From positions 63,399,118-63,463,117 of the forward strand of contig CM049317.1 in NCBI GenBank assembly GCA_026874595.1: a stretch of 64,000 bases of DNA, in the 5' to 3' direction. This document shows positions 10,805 to 23,614 of the stretch, one piece after another. Origin of the DNA: Sipunculus nudus (lineage: Eukaryota > Annelida > Sipuncula > Golfingiida > Sipunculidae). The translations under genes were made by a program, and so were the position numbers. The notes under the pieces are model-generated. The model was not told where the DNA came from, did not search any database, and saw only the letters and a program-made list of their open reading frames with translations. Every line of letters begins with the position of its first letter. The stretch's first letter is position 1.

Positions 10805-12060
10805 AGTGTCCCTAAAAATTCAAATAAAGGTAGAAAAATTCTAATAGGGGTAGAATCTGAAAAATCACTTGAAAGTAATACAAAACCATCATGAATGAAT
10901 GGCTCAAAAAACTACATTTCAGTGTCAGGAGAGGAAACTACTACCTCAGCTTCATCAGACAAAGAATTGACATTGACAGTGTCAGGCATAAAATATTTTT
11001 CATAGTCATTTAAGTAATCTACATCTTTTTTATCATCAAACTGCTCATGGGAATCAAAAGAGGAATTTTCCTCAACAGAAACAAACTTCTGTTTGTCATA
11101 AGAGGACTTGGCCTCATTTGAAATGCTCTCGCAAGAGTCATAAAAAGGATTTAGCCTATCCAGAGAATAATACTCGCAGGAGTCTTGAAAGGATCTAGCC
11201 TTATTAAATTCCTAGCTGGAATCAACTGAGGTTTTTACCCAGCAAGCTACCGATTCTGCTTTGGATTCAGACGGCACTTGGGCCTCCGTAGCACCAAACA
11301 CTTGATAAGAGTCAATAAAAGAGTTGTGCCCCTTATTTGCATGAAAAGAGCCTGGCTCTTCTAGTATTATTCTACGCATAGATGATTTGAAACAAAACCA
11401 GAAGGTTTACTTTTTTGGTTTATTCGCAAATTTCCTTCCTTCTTGCAGTAATTACAGTTTTTCTTTGAAAATGACTGACCTTGGTTGGACTTGGACACAG
11501 TCGACGTGGACCGGGATGTAGCAATGGACTTTGCTGAACTATCAGGACTACTTCTTTTGACCATACTGATTTATATTCTTGTTTGTGAATGACTGGTTTG
11601 ATTTGCTAGTAAAGGACATTTTATTTGTTAATGAATAATCATCAGCTAATTGAGCAGCAATGTCAAGTGTTTCAGGACTTTTCTCATCAAGAAACGCTTT
11701 AACATCTGCTTTAATGCAGCGCTTGAATTCTTCATGCAACATCAAATAGCGCAAATTGTCATAATATTTCATTACATTTTTAGAAGTACATCAGCGATCA
11801 AACAACTGCTCTTTTATCCTAGCAAATTCGATGTAGGTCTTTTCTTTGCGCTTTTCCCAAATCCTGAATTTTCTGGCGGTAAGCCTCCGGAACTAACTCA
11901 TAACCTTTTAGGATTAACCGTTTTACAAGGTCATAGTCAGCAGCAGCTTCTACTGAAAGCTCTGTATTAATTTCCCCGGCCTTGCCAATCAATACACTCT
12001 GTAAAAACATAGTCCAATTTTCCTTAGGCCATTTTAAATTTTCAGCTACCTTCTAAAAGT
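10805..12060 (-). pseudogene. Ty3/Gmr1-type gag with zinc knuckle, and start of protease
   Basis: Read on the minus strand, 12060 to 11770 gives a gag capsid segment (ENWTMFLQSVLIGKAG, YDLVKRLILKGYELVPEAYR). It is followed at 11772-11548 by FKRCIKADVKAFLDEK and AAQLADDYSL, then near 11450 by a broken zinc knuckle (CNYCKKEG). The protease begins with EPFIHDGF and runs to its active site D-T-G, whose following residues are split by the insert at 9227-10790. Similar capsids gave rise to vertebrate SCAN domains (established knowledge). Stops and frame changes show decay. Confidence 0.75.
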
Positions 12061-12129
12061 GTAAATGTTTATCAACCTCTTTTTTTCTTGAAATGGTGGG
12101 AGAAGTCTAATGTGTCTCTACATACCAGG

Positions 12130-12290
12130 GTCCACACGTGAGCTCGCCCCGGCTCAGACAGGCGAGAAAGCCCCAAGCTAACATGACAACGAGAGTTCAA
12201 CCAGTACGGATTAAACTGAGAATGCCTCAGCAGTCAGACACGGGGGTCACAACATGAGCTACGCCCGTGTCACACAGCAAAAAAGACATC
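12130..12290 (-). mobile_element. LTR-related fragment next to gag
   Basis: About 140 bases match the start of the LTR at 3334-3470 in the same orientation. The TATA and poly(A) parts are missing and gag begins mid-domain just inside, so the 5' end of the element appears truncated or rearranged. Confidence 0.45.
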
Positions 12291-12299
12291 TGTAAGACC

Positions 12300-12740
12300 T
12301 GTTCACACAGGTATCATGAAGCCCCAAGCCCCCTACAAAACTATTATCATTTTAATTATCATTATTATTTTTATTATTATTTATTATTATTATTATTATT
12401 TTTATTATTATTATTATTTTAATTAAAATGATGATAATAATTATTATTATTATCATCATTAGTATCATGGAGCCTTAAGTAAGTCCCCCCAGTCCCTTTT
12501 TATTATCACGGCCACTACACTCCTGTTAATGTAATCGGACCTTAGGCCCCTTAAGTCTTATTTTAATTATCACGGTGCTTCAGATCTCTATCTGGCCCAT
12601 TATTATCATGGCTCCCACGGTATTATTATTATATTATCCTTCGCCTCAGTGACCCCATAGACCTATTATTATCATGTGGCCTCAGGCCCCTACAGACTGT
12701 ATTATTATCCTAAGTCTCATGGGGCCCACGGTGACTGATC
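12300..12740. repeat. ATT-rich microsatellite and degenerate 50-65-bp units
   Basis: (ATT)n tracts at 12350-12465 include an inverted pair (ATTTTAATTA against TAATTAAAAT). They are followed by units each containing TATTATCATGG or ATTATCACGG and then a C-rich phrase such as CCTCAGGCCCC. Confidence 0.5.
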
Positions 12741-15276
12741 CATACCATTATTTAGCTCTAGATGCAGTACTGTTCAGGTCTGATCATGATCTTGGCGGAG
12801 GTTTATATGTGCACGATCTCTCCCTACTTCCTAGTATGTTTATACCACCGGCCGAACAATAAACAGTCCGTCCCTGATCATGTATATTTTTAGTACGGTG
12901 CAGCAAGCTCACACGTGTTTGAATGATTTATGAATGAACATCAGTAGAAGTCACATCAACATCAATTAAAAGGTCAAAAGGGCAAACAAACTGAGAATTA
13001 TAATCTAATACCTACTGTTTGATTTATTTATCATCGGTAATTTACAATAATTCCTTTTTCGGAATTAAGCAGTGCATCATAACCAAAGGGGTCACTTGGT
13101 AGGCACTGAATGCTACTGCGGCTGTGGCTAACACTGAATTACATTTATCCCATTGTAACCAAACCAAAGAGGTCACTTGTTAGAAAAAATAACTTCAGCT
13201 ATTGCAAACAATGATTAACATTCAAATATTTTTAGAATCAGAAGTAAATTATTTTGCAGGTACCAGGTACTTTGCAGGTTTGTAGATTATGTAAAAATCG
13301 TATAAAAGGTAAGCCTTTGGGGTGTAACTGGCATTGAAATTCAGTCTTATAATATTGTTTTGCCATATTGTATGCATGAAGTGTGTCCTATTGCACTGAT
13401 GCACGCTTAATCAGTTGGTAACCATGCATCCTTTTAAGACTCCAATATTATTTTGTATTAGCTAATTGGTAGATCATGGTTTTCTTTTAACTGGCTATTT
13501 ATGTTAGCTCTCTGCATTGTAATTTGTAGGTTTTATGTTAATCATTTTATGTTACCAGTCTGCATTACATTATGAACAATAACATTGTGTCAACACAACC
13601 ACGAACATATATCCATAATATATTAAGTATCCGTGGGTCAAAACCCCTATATATACGGAGTCTGAGAAAACCACTATCGTTATTCTTCACGTCTTATTAG
13701 TGATTAAGATCTCAAGACTGGACCACTTCTGTTGGCCTTGAGCATTATTTTAAATAATCTCATTCAGTCTCGATTATGACCGTGTCTTTGAGACAAACTT
13801 TAGGTGGTGTTTTATAGTATGCAGCAAATAACTGACATATCTGATTTGCTTACTGCTTAAAAAATTTGGTCCGCATTAGGAATGAATATATTTCAACGCT
13901 GCTTGTTCGATTGTTTGATGATTTGGTGTCACTATAACACTGACTGCTAACGGATCCTGGTATAAAGAAGTAGGTGACAGCTAGCTACACCAGAGACCCT
14001 TTTACTCATATAATTATTGAAAATACCAATGTAATAGTAATAAACATAATGTTCGCCACAATGATACAAGCACTGTTTATATATTTTGTTTCGGTATTAG
14101 AACTTGCGTAAATTTTACTGAACGCATAACAAATCGGGTAAACTTATTTGGAACTGTTTGCATACTTTTTGCAGATAAGCTGACGGATGGACATAACAGC
14201 CACGTGATATATCTTTTTTTCAAGGGGGAGGGGAGGTTAGATGTATAAGTATTTTTATGCAACTGCAACTACATAAAAAGAAGGTAATAAACCAACCCGC
14301 AAAAAGCACACGATCATGAATATGTGGTCCAATTCATCACCGTACTATTTCAACGCTATTACTTAAGGTAAAGCTACCCCTTCATTTACGGTTGGTGTGA
14401 TATGGTGCTTTTTTATTCTAAGTTAAAATAGAATCCCTCAACCTATTCTCTCAACAACCTCTTCTCTTTATATATAATAAAATTAGCTACCCGTCTTTAG
14501 CATGTACCGCAACCCAACTGGAGTTATAAACCTTCTTTTTGGGCACAGCAAACAGAGACAATGGACAAATAAACATTGGGGAAAAGCTAATTTTATAGAC
14601 AGACAAAATATTCATTATAATTCGATAAACTGGAAACAGATGTGCATTGTTCTATATCGGATATGTGCACAGACTAGTATCTGGTATAGATAAAAGATAA
14701 AGAAACCAGGGCCTCCGAGGCACCAATTTTTGTGTTAATCTGTGATGCAATCAGGAGACACAACCCTAAACCGAGAGCTTTAATGGTTAAACCAAGACTG
14801 CTACGAGTAGTTGGAGCTAAATTTAATTATTTTATCAGTAAATCTCAACTTGACTGCGCCCATTGATTTCCTGCCCACACTTATGCATTCCATGCCTTAT
14901 AAAAAACGAGAAAATATCTGAAGCACCACACAAGGATTGTCTAGACCGGTAGGCATCAAGGTATGTGTAATAATATATTCCATGCTTTTCGTGATTTAAC
15001 GGTCCACATATTATCAATTATTTTTTAAATATCAATTACATCTATTTGATATTTAATATTTGATATATCGTTCACCAATTTAGAAAGAGTAAAAAATGCA
15101 TGCATGGTTTTGTATAAAAAGGTTGTCATATTAAATGCTGCTTTCATTTGTATTTGCGAAATAAAGTTTTTTTTTACGTGGTCGCAATTGTGAGGTTGTC
15201 GCAAGGCTCGGTTCTCCTGTAAAAAGCGTGTATTTACCCCATTCACGTTAATTAATGATCGATCAAGACAAGAAGA
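12741..15276. other. Upstream region of the BRICHOS gene, no gene seen
   Basis: AT-rich sequence with short repeats (ACCAAAGxGGTCACTTG near 13085 and 13165). No domain-bearing frame was found and no promoter element could be assigned. Confidence 0.5.
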
Positions 15277-15339
15277 ATGGCCAGGTTTCTGGGTATGGCG
15301 GTGCTGATGACGTCATTGGCTTGTGGAATCTTAGCTAAG
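15277..15339 (+). CDS. BRICHOS gene exon 1, signal peptide
   Basis: ATG, then basic Arg and a hydrophobic core (FLGMAVLMTSLACGILA), 21 codons ending AAG before the donor GTAGAT. Phase 0 fits exon 2. The ATG is the first in frame in the exon. Linked to the gene by position, phase and signal-peptide character only. Confidence 0.6.
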
Positions 15340-18300
15340 GTAGATAAATTATATAATTATGTTGTTGCTGCTTTACTAGATAATAAAAATAAAAACATAT
15401 CATCAAAATATTAAAGATAAATACCGGAATCCGCAAGTAGGGTATACGTTTTATGTTTGCTTCATTGATTTTATCAAATGACAGAATTTAGCACCTTCAA
15501 TTATTATGATTACCCACCATTAGTAACATATATTTTCTGTTTAGATCAGTCAGTTATCTGTATATATTTACGATGATAAATCATATTATATAAACAGATA
15601 TACATTACCTATGTAATAATTCTATTCTTGCCGATATATCGTTTTATAATACTAGTTATTTTTCTTGAATATTTGTTTATCCGTTTGGACTTTCCACTAA
15701 TGATACGATATCCTTTGTGAAATATCTCATAATATTGATTACCATTTGGCAAGATAATAATCGCAAATCATTCACATGGATGTACCGAAACAATGATTCA
15801 TTTCGAGTTTAACAGCACCATACTGTAACATTCGGTCATTGCGAAAAGTTAACGTCAGCTATTCACGTATCTGTACTGTAGAATGTTTGTGATAACTCGC
15901 CTACTCTGCAAAAATATTAATGGACTCTAGGTAATCACTGCTAATAAAAGTTCTTTTAACATCTCCCTGACGGATGTATTAGCATGTTTATCTACAGCCT
16001 ATATGTAAACACGGTACATCCGCCAATGTTTACAGAAAACAGGGGACCACTTGTATGTATGTACAGGGGCAAAGGTCACTGTTTGCAAAACGCCTTTTGC
16101 ATAAGGTTGGGTTCATCTGACTTGTCGCTATAGATGTCCTTGTTTAATGTTTTAAGATTAGTATGGCAGGGCACCCCACATGTTATACAAACGTGGCTAT
16201 AAACAAAACGAAATGTCTGTGTGCGGTGGTATCGGCTTTTTCGCCTACATTTATAAAAGGTTCAAGGGAATATCTTTAGTAAATTTACGTCAGATATCTG
16301 AACAGCCCCCTTTAAAGTAAATACTTTTACTGATTTGACTAATTGGAGTGTGACATGATGAAATTTAACTTGTCTCGACCATGCAGCACCACTCACTTAA
16401 AGTGTATGAGAAAGGAGTGATGTTCAAACAGACGATGGACATAGACGTGAAGAGCAGAGTGATCTACATCCACGTGCCTGGTCACAGGAACATTCCGGAG
16501 TGCCGGTACACGTACGAATACTCCACGGTAAGAGGCCGTTACATAGCGTATCTGTTTAAATATACCTCATTTATAGTTTCTTTTATTTTTATCAATAATC
16601 ACAAGGCTTTGTCTAGCATTTGTCACGCCCTTCTGTCCCTTCAAGATTCACTCTTGTATATATGTAAATAAATTCCTACTGGACTAGACATACTTTTTTC
16701 ACCACATATGATATTCAGTTTAAGTAATGAATATAATATAGCTTATTTTTTTAATGAACTGAGGAAAATTGAAATCTTTTAATGTAAATGTTTGGCAAAC
16801 ATTGATTGCCTTCGGCATTCGTTCACCCCCTTTCGTGTGTTTGTCCGTGTGTGTGTGTGTGTGTGTGTGTTTGTTAACAGCATGACTCATGCAATCCGGG
16901 AATTTCCAAGGACTTTCCGAGAATGGGCAAATACAAAATCAAGTAGATTTTGGTGTGGATCCGGGGCATGATCTGGACTCAGTAACATCCTTAAAGAATA
17001 TAAATAACTGTACAGTCAAGTATGCGCTAATGAATCTTTGGATATTTCCCCGAATCAGTGAATGCAAAACGGGGTTAGGCAGCATCCAACAATAGGGACC
17101 CCCAACAGGGCGAAGGCTTGCAATGCTTACAATGCAAATTTCAATTTTCATATTTGTTTAACATGGTTGCTTGTCTAAGATGTCTCAGGTTTATTTGTTT
17201 TGCCTCTTATATCCATTATTCAGGGCCGCGTTCTCCGCTGTTTTCCGTCCATCAAACAATGCTACCTGAGTAACTTTGACACGAAGTCTGTGCCTGACCC
17301 AGCGGATGAGGAAGTCGATGTGCGGGCCTTCGCTGTAAGTTTAATATGTGTCATTGTGTGTATAATATATGTCAGGTTGTATCCGTCTGCGGATCCTAGC
17401 CATCGGGCTCAAGAAAAATCTTTGTAACTGTGTATCTTTGTACTGTTTTTTTCTCTAACGACGTACCTCCTATTTTTTAGTAGGATGTGGGAAGATACCT
17501 CCAGGTAATCCACTAAATGAAACGTGGATGCATGTGGGACACCACTAAAAGTGGTGCCGTGTAGCGTTGCCCCTTCAGTCTTTATGGAAAATCGAGAAAT
17601 GCCATTTTAGTGATGTATGTATGCTTGAGAGTCGTCTACCCCCCATTTCCCTCAGTTCACGGGTTAACAAAAAAAGTACGTTACATCAGGTTATTTATAT
17701 CAGGATTTTTTAGTACTCAATGATATGTGTACACAGAAGAAAAGGGCAAGTGAAACTGTGTCCGTATATGAGGTACATATGCAGTGCAGGGAAAGAGAAT
17801 AATAGTTTGCTGATTGCGTCCCGATTACTGGGAATGCTGGAATCGAAAGCAATGCAAAAAGACCAACTGAATTGTTCTTTCAGTATATGTGTGTCCCTTC
17901 ATTCTGTCATTTCAGTGTTTGTATAGGCGTTTATTATTCCTCATTAGGCTTATCAATCCTCAGTACGTGACCCATAACATTTATGTGGCGTTTATCCTGT
18001 TGTTACGTTTCCAAAAGCAAAAACGGATCCAGAGGGAATTCCAGGGGTGCAGCATCCCCTTTTTTTAGCCACCGAAACCCTTTTTTATAGTTTGCAACCC
18101 TTTCTTGCGGCCTAAACATCCCTTCCCCATTTCCGGACCTGAGGACCTTTTTATTTTTTTTTTATTCATGAGTCCTCTTGAGTTGGACCCCTTCTTTTCC
18201 TAAATCCTGGATCCGCCTCTGGGAAGGAAGAGGTTTTTAACATTCATCATTGGAATGATAACTTCCCAAATATTATATTGCTTGCTACACTTGAAGATAC

Positions 18301-19226
18301 ATCACATACGGACAACCGATTACATGCTACTCGTTCAGCAGTCCGTGCATATTTATTTGTAACGTTGTACTATTTTGTACTGTCCCTGAGGAATTAAAGC
18401 AGAAAAAAAAGTCGGGATTAAGTCGCTTGATAATATCTTTCAGTGTATTTGTGTTAGACTATTACTCTGCGACCTTTCATGAGAAGGATTATAGTAAAGG
18501 GATCTGCCTTAATGTGTCTTAATGATGTGTAATGTGTTTACAGTAAACGGTAATCTTCATTATGTTTATTTAAGGTTTGAAGTATTTCAACATTCTAATG
18601 TGGCTGGTGCGTATTAGATTGCCATTTTACATTTATTAAGTATTACTAGGTAAGGTGCCTACACTGTGTCACATTTATTAAGTATTACTAAAAAGTGCCT
18701 ACATGATGTCACACATCTGAATGATGACCAAGTTTTACTCGGTCATGATTGAACTCGCGTCAATAAATGTATAAACATGTAATAAATCCTACAAAGTATT
18801 AATGTATTAATGACCCTGTTACTGGAACCTGGTCCATTGATCTAAAGCGACATTTTGTGTATAATACACAATTTCGTCATTTCTAGCCACTTAATTAATG
18901 TTCATCTGTCCCATAGCGACGACACATCCCCCCACCAGATCGAGGCGAGATTAGAACAAACAATAAACCAGGACACCGTTGTTACTGAGAAAATCACAGA
19001 CCTCACCATCATCAGTAATGTGATGCGCAAAGCCCTCGGTCAGTATGCCCTCTACCGGGAAGAGCCACTACCCAAGGGCGCTCAAATTCTGAAAGGTGAG
19101 CTCTTTGAAACATATATATATATTACTAAAAAGTGCTATATGGATTCTAACCACATTCACCTGATGATCGGGTCGCATCTGTGAAACAGTCTGTTGTGAA
19201 TTAACAGTGTTGTTTTTCTTCAGAGT

Positions 19227-19259
<33 letters not shown>

Positions 19260-20575
19260 ATATATAATATATATAATTTATATATACATATATATATAAT
19301 ATATATAAAGATATATAAGAGTTTTTAATCCATATAGAGGGGTCTAAAATAAGGAACCCATACCGGCCAGGAATTTCCTATAGGTCCGATGAAATGTTTG
19401 AAAATGTAGAAATCTCACTTGATTTTATTATACGTGAAAATTAGAAAATCTCTTTGTCTTTTATGTTCAAAGGAGCCCGGCTATTAATGCTTGTTAATGG
19501 GGAACTTTGTTTCCCTCTGTGATGTAGGCATATTTATAGTTTTAATCGGAAGTGATCTGAAGGGACTCAAATTTAAGTCTCCCATTTGTCTGGAATAGAA
19601 TTAGCAAGTTTCTATAGGTTTTAACCCGTCTGGTCCAAAGGGCCTGCATAAGCCAAGAGTTCTTAAGGCCCTAGGAATGCATGGAAATGTAGAAATTCCT
19701 GAGTATTGGTGCACATTAGTTACTGTATAACAGAACTGTAAATATTATATTTAATACTACAGATCGGTACATTGAAGAAGTTAACCAAAATTAATATTTA
19801 TTTGCATTCATTTTAAATGGTCCGGAGGGCTATGGAAAGCGTACCCTTTCCTTCCGGAAGTATATGCCGTTTGTTTTCATTTTACTCAGTTTTAAGGTAA
19901 AAAATGTAGGCGATTTGCTTTGTTCCATGTGCGTTTTTTGTGTGATGGAAGGATTTCATCCAGATCCCAGAATTTGCCCTGATTTGATTGGCTGGTACAT
20001 ATGTGACATCATAGACTGAATTTTATCAACAACTCAGATCTAGTAATTCTTGTTGTTTTTATTCTCTGCTGAAAATTTGGGACTGACAGAGGCAGAAATA
20101 CTGTGCTTTTATTGAGATCTAGAAATTTTAGTCACCGGGGATTTTCCAGTCAGTGATGGCACTGCCGAGTTGACAGTGCTCATAGATGTGCAAATAGTTT
20201 TTGAACAAATCACAGTGGAATTAGTGGAAAAATAGATGGAAAAAAAATGTTTTTTTCCTCCAGGAATTGGGCTCATTTTATGTAAAATCTATTTTACTTT
20301 TTTTTTCATAGGCAATTATTTTATATGATAATATAATGAGATTTGGAATATGTTTGCTTGACCTGAAGTTAATATTCATTATAATAATATTTAATAATTA
20401 TTATTTATTTAATAATTAAATTATAAATAATTATTCAAGGAACCAAATTTAATTATTGATTCACACTTAATATAAAACGATTCAGTCGAGAGGCCCCTGG
20501 CATTATTTGTTATGTGGGGGGGGGGGGTGTCGCTTTCATTTTGTTTATAAATCCCTGGCTTCCTTTATATGGATG

Positions 20576-20623
<48 letters not shown>

Positions 20624-21626
20624 TGTCGATTATCAACTTATCAGGAACCCATATAGCTTCCTATTGTTGTGAAAGACCAGGAATGGGTACAGAATCACAG
20701 TACTCAACGATACAGCTTCCACTGCTGATCTAACACTAGTTTGTCACTGCTAATCTAACATCTGTCAAAGTATGTAACAATATGACACATATGACGCATA
20801 TAGCGCATATGACGCACTTGGCTGCGGCGGCATGTATTGATTTATCAAACTATTTTTAACCCCTTATTAAGTTCCTGTAAATACTTTGCTATGTCCCCTC
20901 AGACTTTATGAGGTCGTGACCCCCCCCCCCCCCCCCCTCCCCCCATCCCATGCTAAAATCCTGCGCACGCCGTTGTGACCTACAACATTTGACACAAATT
21001 CCCTCACCGTGTGACGTCTCAAACTGCCATGTGACTTTCCAAAATATTAGCCGGAGCGTCCCGGACACTGTTATTTTAGTTATTAGGTTGCTGTTGATTC
21101 CAGAGGTATTTTTTTTTCTGTGAACCATTTAAAAATAAAGATTTGTCTGACTCAATAGAAATGCTTTGTGATTAAATCTATGACTTGACTTACTGATCTA
21201 TATGTTAATGATAAAAAAAAATAAGAGTTAATACAAAATATCGCTCTGGGTGGTAAACAAAAATAACAGCAATGTCAGAGACAAGCCAGAATCACATTAA
21301 TTTAAATTTGATCTATTATCTAAACGGTATAACTAATCTTCATAATCATCTTGTTTTCAGGATCACTGGATGTAGGTACAGGTAAAGGAAAGCGCTCTGA
21401 CATACCAAAGTTCAAGCATGTGACGCCATGCCCAAATAATCAAGACCCAGTGATACGCTACGCCAAGACCATCCCGTGGTGTAACCGGCTGGTGTTCTGC
21501 TCGAGTCCAACCGACGGCAGAACCTGTCGAGAACAACACTACTATGGCGCGGCCTCCTTTCGGTGTGGCTGCTGTCCGCATGAATGGCTGCCGAAAAACT
21601 GCCGTTATGGCTGCAAGAAAATGTAA
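15277..21626 (+). CDS. Secreted BRICHOS-domain precursor with cysteine-rich C-terminal cargo (copy A)
   Basis: Five exons are proposed: 15277-15339, 16387-16527, 17224-17334, 18939-19095 and 21361-21626, with phases 0,0,0,1, giving about 245 residues. Exon 1 is a signal peptide. Exons 2-4 look like a BRICHOS domain: a beta-rich start (MDIDVKSRVIYIHVP), then IKQCYLSNFDTKSVPD, which fits the conserved 'CY..x..PD' segment, then DTVVTEKITDL, which resembles the matching part of ITM2/BRI proteins. The second BRICHOS cysteine seems replaced (RKALGQY). Exon 5 has a furin-like KGKR site and then 76 residues with nine cysteines and a clear basic excess. Known BRICHOS proteins chaperone their own C-terminal peptide in the secretory pathway; by analogy this one would release the cysteine-rich peptide. 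An unrecognised exon between exons 1 and 2 is possible. Family is fairly sure; function is inferred. Confidence 0.7.
16387..16527 (+). CDS. BRICHOS gene exon 2
   Basis: Acceptor ATGCAG, donor GTAAGA, 47 codons in phase 0. Encodes the first strands of the BRICHOS domain, including MDIDVKSRVIYIHVP with its conserved acidic residue, and ends near CRYTYEYST. Confidence 0.7.
17224..17334 (+). CDS. BRICHOS gene exon 3
   Basis: Acceptor TTATTCAG, donor GTAAGT, 37 codons in phase 0. Carries the first conserved BRICHOS cysteine (IKQCYLSNF) followed by the usual PD pair (SVPDPADEE). An extra cysteine lies eight residues upstream (LRCFPS). Confidence 0.75.
18016..18232. mobile_element. Possible small MITE in BRICHOS intron 3
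   Basis: The left side reads ACGGATCCAGAGGGA and the right side, on the other strand, CAGAGGCGGATCCAGG, so CGGATCCAG forms an inverted pair about 200 bases apart. This resembles hAT-type miniature elements. No target duplication was confirmed. Confidence 0.3.
18939..19095 (+). CDS. BRICHOS gene exon 4
   Basis: Acceptor CCACCAG, donor GTGAGC, 52 codons plus one base. Encodes DTVVTEKITDLTIISNVMRK and the link to the cargo. It has no cysteine, although BRICHOS domains normally have their second one here. The same exon, same length, recurs at 53750-53906, supporting both borders. Confidence 0.75.
19096..21360. other. BRICHOS intron 4 with microsatellites
   Basis: No exon was seen. It holds GT/TA-rich repeat at about 19230-19310, a pure (TA)n run at 20577-20621 and a poly-C tract at 20920-20945. 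Most of it is matched by the intron at 53907-56982, with small indels. Confidence 0.6.
21361..21626 (+). CDS. BRICHOS gene exon 5, nine-cysteine cargo
   Basis: Acceptor TTTTCAG; begins in phase 1 and ends with TAA at 21624-21626. Contains KGKR, then cysteines at cargo positions 12, 29, 35, 44, 57, 59, 60, 69 and 73, and ends CKKM. An AATAAA lies four bases after the stop (21630-21635). Copies at 30558-30823 and 56983-57248 have exactly the same length (266 bases). Confidence 0.8.
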
Positions 21627-21640
21627 ACTAATAAAACCGC

Positions 21641-22500
21641 GGGTAAGGTGAGATTATTTCACTTTTGTTATATTGCTCATTATTTTACTGCCTCACCGTC
21701 TGATTCAATGACTGGCGTCAGACCCTGTTACCGATCCAAGGGTCTCAGGTTTCCAAATGACACAGGTCCTTCTGATCTCTGTTGACTCTTATTAATATTA
21801 TTTTTTATCAATATATAATATATTATGCATAATAGAAACCATTAAAGCAGACAAGGATTCAAAATGCTTTAAATGTATTAAAACAGCAAGAATGGATTCA
21901 ATGTACAAGATATAAAAGAATTTAAGATTTTGAACGTTTCACACATATTACCACTTTCTAGGTGTATAAGGATCTTACCATTTTTACATGAACGTCAACA
22001 AAGAAAGATACAAATGAACAAACTTCTTTTTAATTTTGCTCGTGAATTATTTTTCTTTGCCTTCATTCAAATCCAGAAGAATTTATCTTGAAGTATAAAA
22101 AACAATCATATTACATAGGACGCAATGTCTATATGAAACCATCAAGACCATTTTAGATTCGATTGAATATCGTATGTGTCAACTGATGCTATCATAAAGC
22201 GAGCTCTTCAGATATTTAGTACTTTAAGTATTTACACAATAAGGATACCAATTAGTAATCTTGCCAGATTTATTGGTTCCCTAGTTAGACTGCTGGGGAC
22301 TTCCTATACATTTCAATTACTGTCCCACATATTTATTCTATCAATATCACAAATAAATCACAAATAATTGTATTGGAAATATATCTGTTTATTGAGAATA
22401 AAAATATTTTATCTTTTCAGGCAAGTCATCTGGCAAAGAAGCAAAAGCATAACTCGGCTCTTTGATCTTGGCAACTTGTGTCCGCACTCCATTCGACGTC
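21641..22500 (+). other. Possible 3' UTR intron and exon of the BRICHOS gene
   Basis: A donor-like GTAAGG at 21641 and an acceptor-like CTTTTCAG at about 22421 bracket an AT-rich stretch; the text after the acceptor is nearly unchanged in unit B at about 31629. In unit C this second part is missing. It could be an untranslated exon; alternatively the AATAAA just after the stop ends the message. Confidence 0.25.
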
Positions 22501-23485
22501 CAAAGTAATGTTTACGGCCATATGACCTAGCATTTCTTTGCATATGGCTTATTCTTGTCTGCTGTCTAAAAAACCCACCCTTCATTATCTACAGTAGGTT
22601 ATACAGGTAGACAATTTCTGTGCTGAGTAAGTTTATATTTCCATACTTGACTGTGCTTTGGTGCTTTACTTCTTGCAATAAAATTTGTTATAAACATTTT
22701 CGTTACTTTATATATGTGATTGTGAGCGGCGTGAGTTATGACTTTACGGGTATGAGGGACAGAGAGAGAGAGAGAGACAGTTGTATATATGTGATTGTCT
22801 GTTACTATGTAAATATGAGTATATTTATAGTTTGGCGACACGACATATCTTAGAAATTATAGGTGTTTCAGATATAACATGTAGAGGGAACCTAACTTCA
22901 AACACCAGCCAAGAACAACTATTTTCAGAAAAGTGTATATGTGTGTTCGTATAAGAGAGAGAGAGAGAGAGAGAGAGAGAATCGGACAGAATAAACGATG
23001 TAATTTCGAACTCTGAAACCGCAGACGTCCCCATAAGGTATTCCTTCGAAGCCGTCATTTGTTTTTCGGTAAGGCTCCCGAACAAATATGCTCTAGCTTC
23101 CATGTGTATAAGTATAATTTGATTAATATATTGTTATTACACTACATGAAATTCCAAGTATAGCCCTACCGCTCCGAAACGCGGCCGTCAAAGAAGAAAT
23201 ACACAAAGTGTAAGTAGCCGAGTCCGTTTCCGGACAGCATAATTGGACACGTATCTTAATCTTGCCTGGTATGGTATGGGACGACGAGACGGTAGAGGGT
23301 GGGGGGGATGGGTTGGCAAACTGGAAAACTGAAAACACAGGAAATAAATCAGGCTTCTGACTGGTGGTACAAGCAAAAATGATGCGTCATGATACATTTG
23401 CTACATAGATGTGTAGGTTTATATGAAAAAAAAAACCGTGGCTCAAGCATGACAGCGGAAGGACTTTCAGTTGCGTGGAGCGCCG

Positions 23486-23487
<2 letters not shown>

Positions 23488-23569
<82 letters not shown>

Positions 23570-23582
23570 TGTGTTACATATA

Positions 23583-23600
<18 letters not shown>
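23488..23600. repeat. (TA)n microsatellite
   Basis: Long TA run with two interruptions; frames on both strands are artefacts of the repeat. Confidence 0.9.

Positions 23601-23614
<14 letters not shown>

Noticed and set aside
21363-21581. Antisense frames over BRICHOS exon 5 in all copies
   Set aside because: They are shadows of the coding strand; conservation follows the exon.
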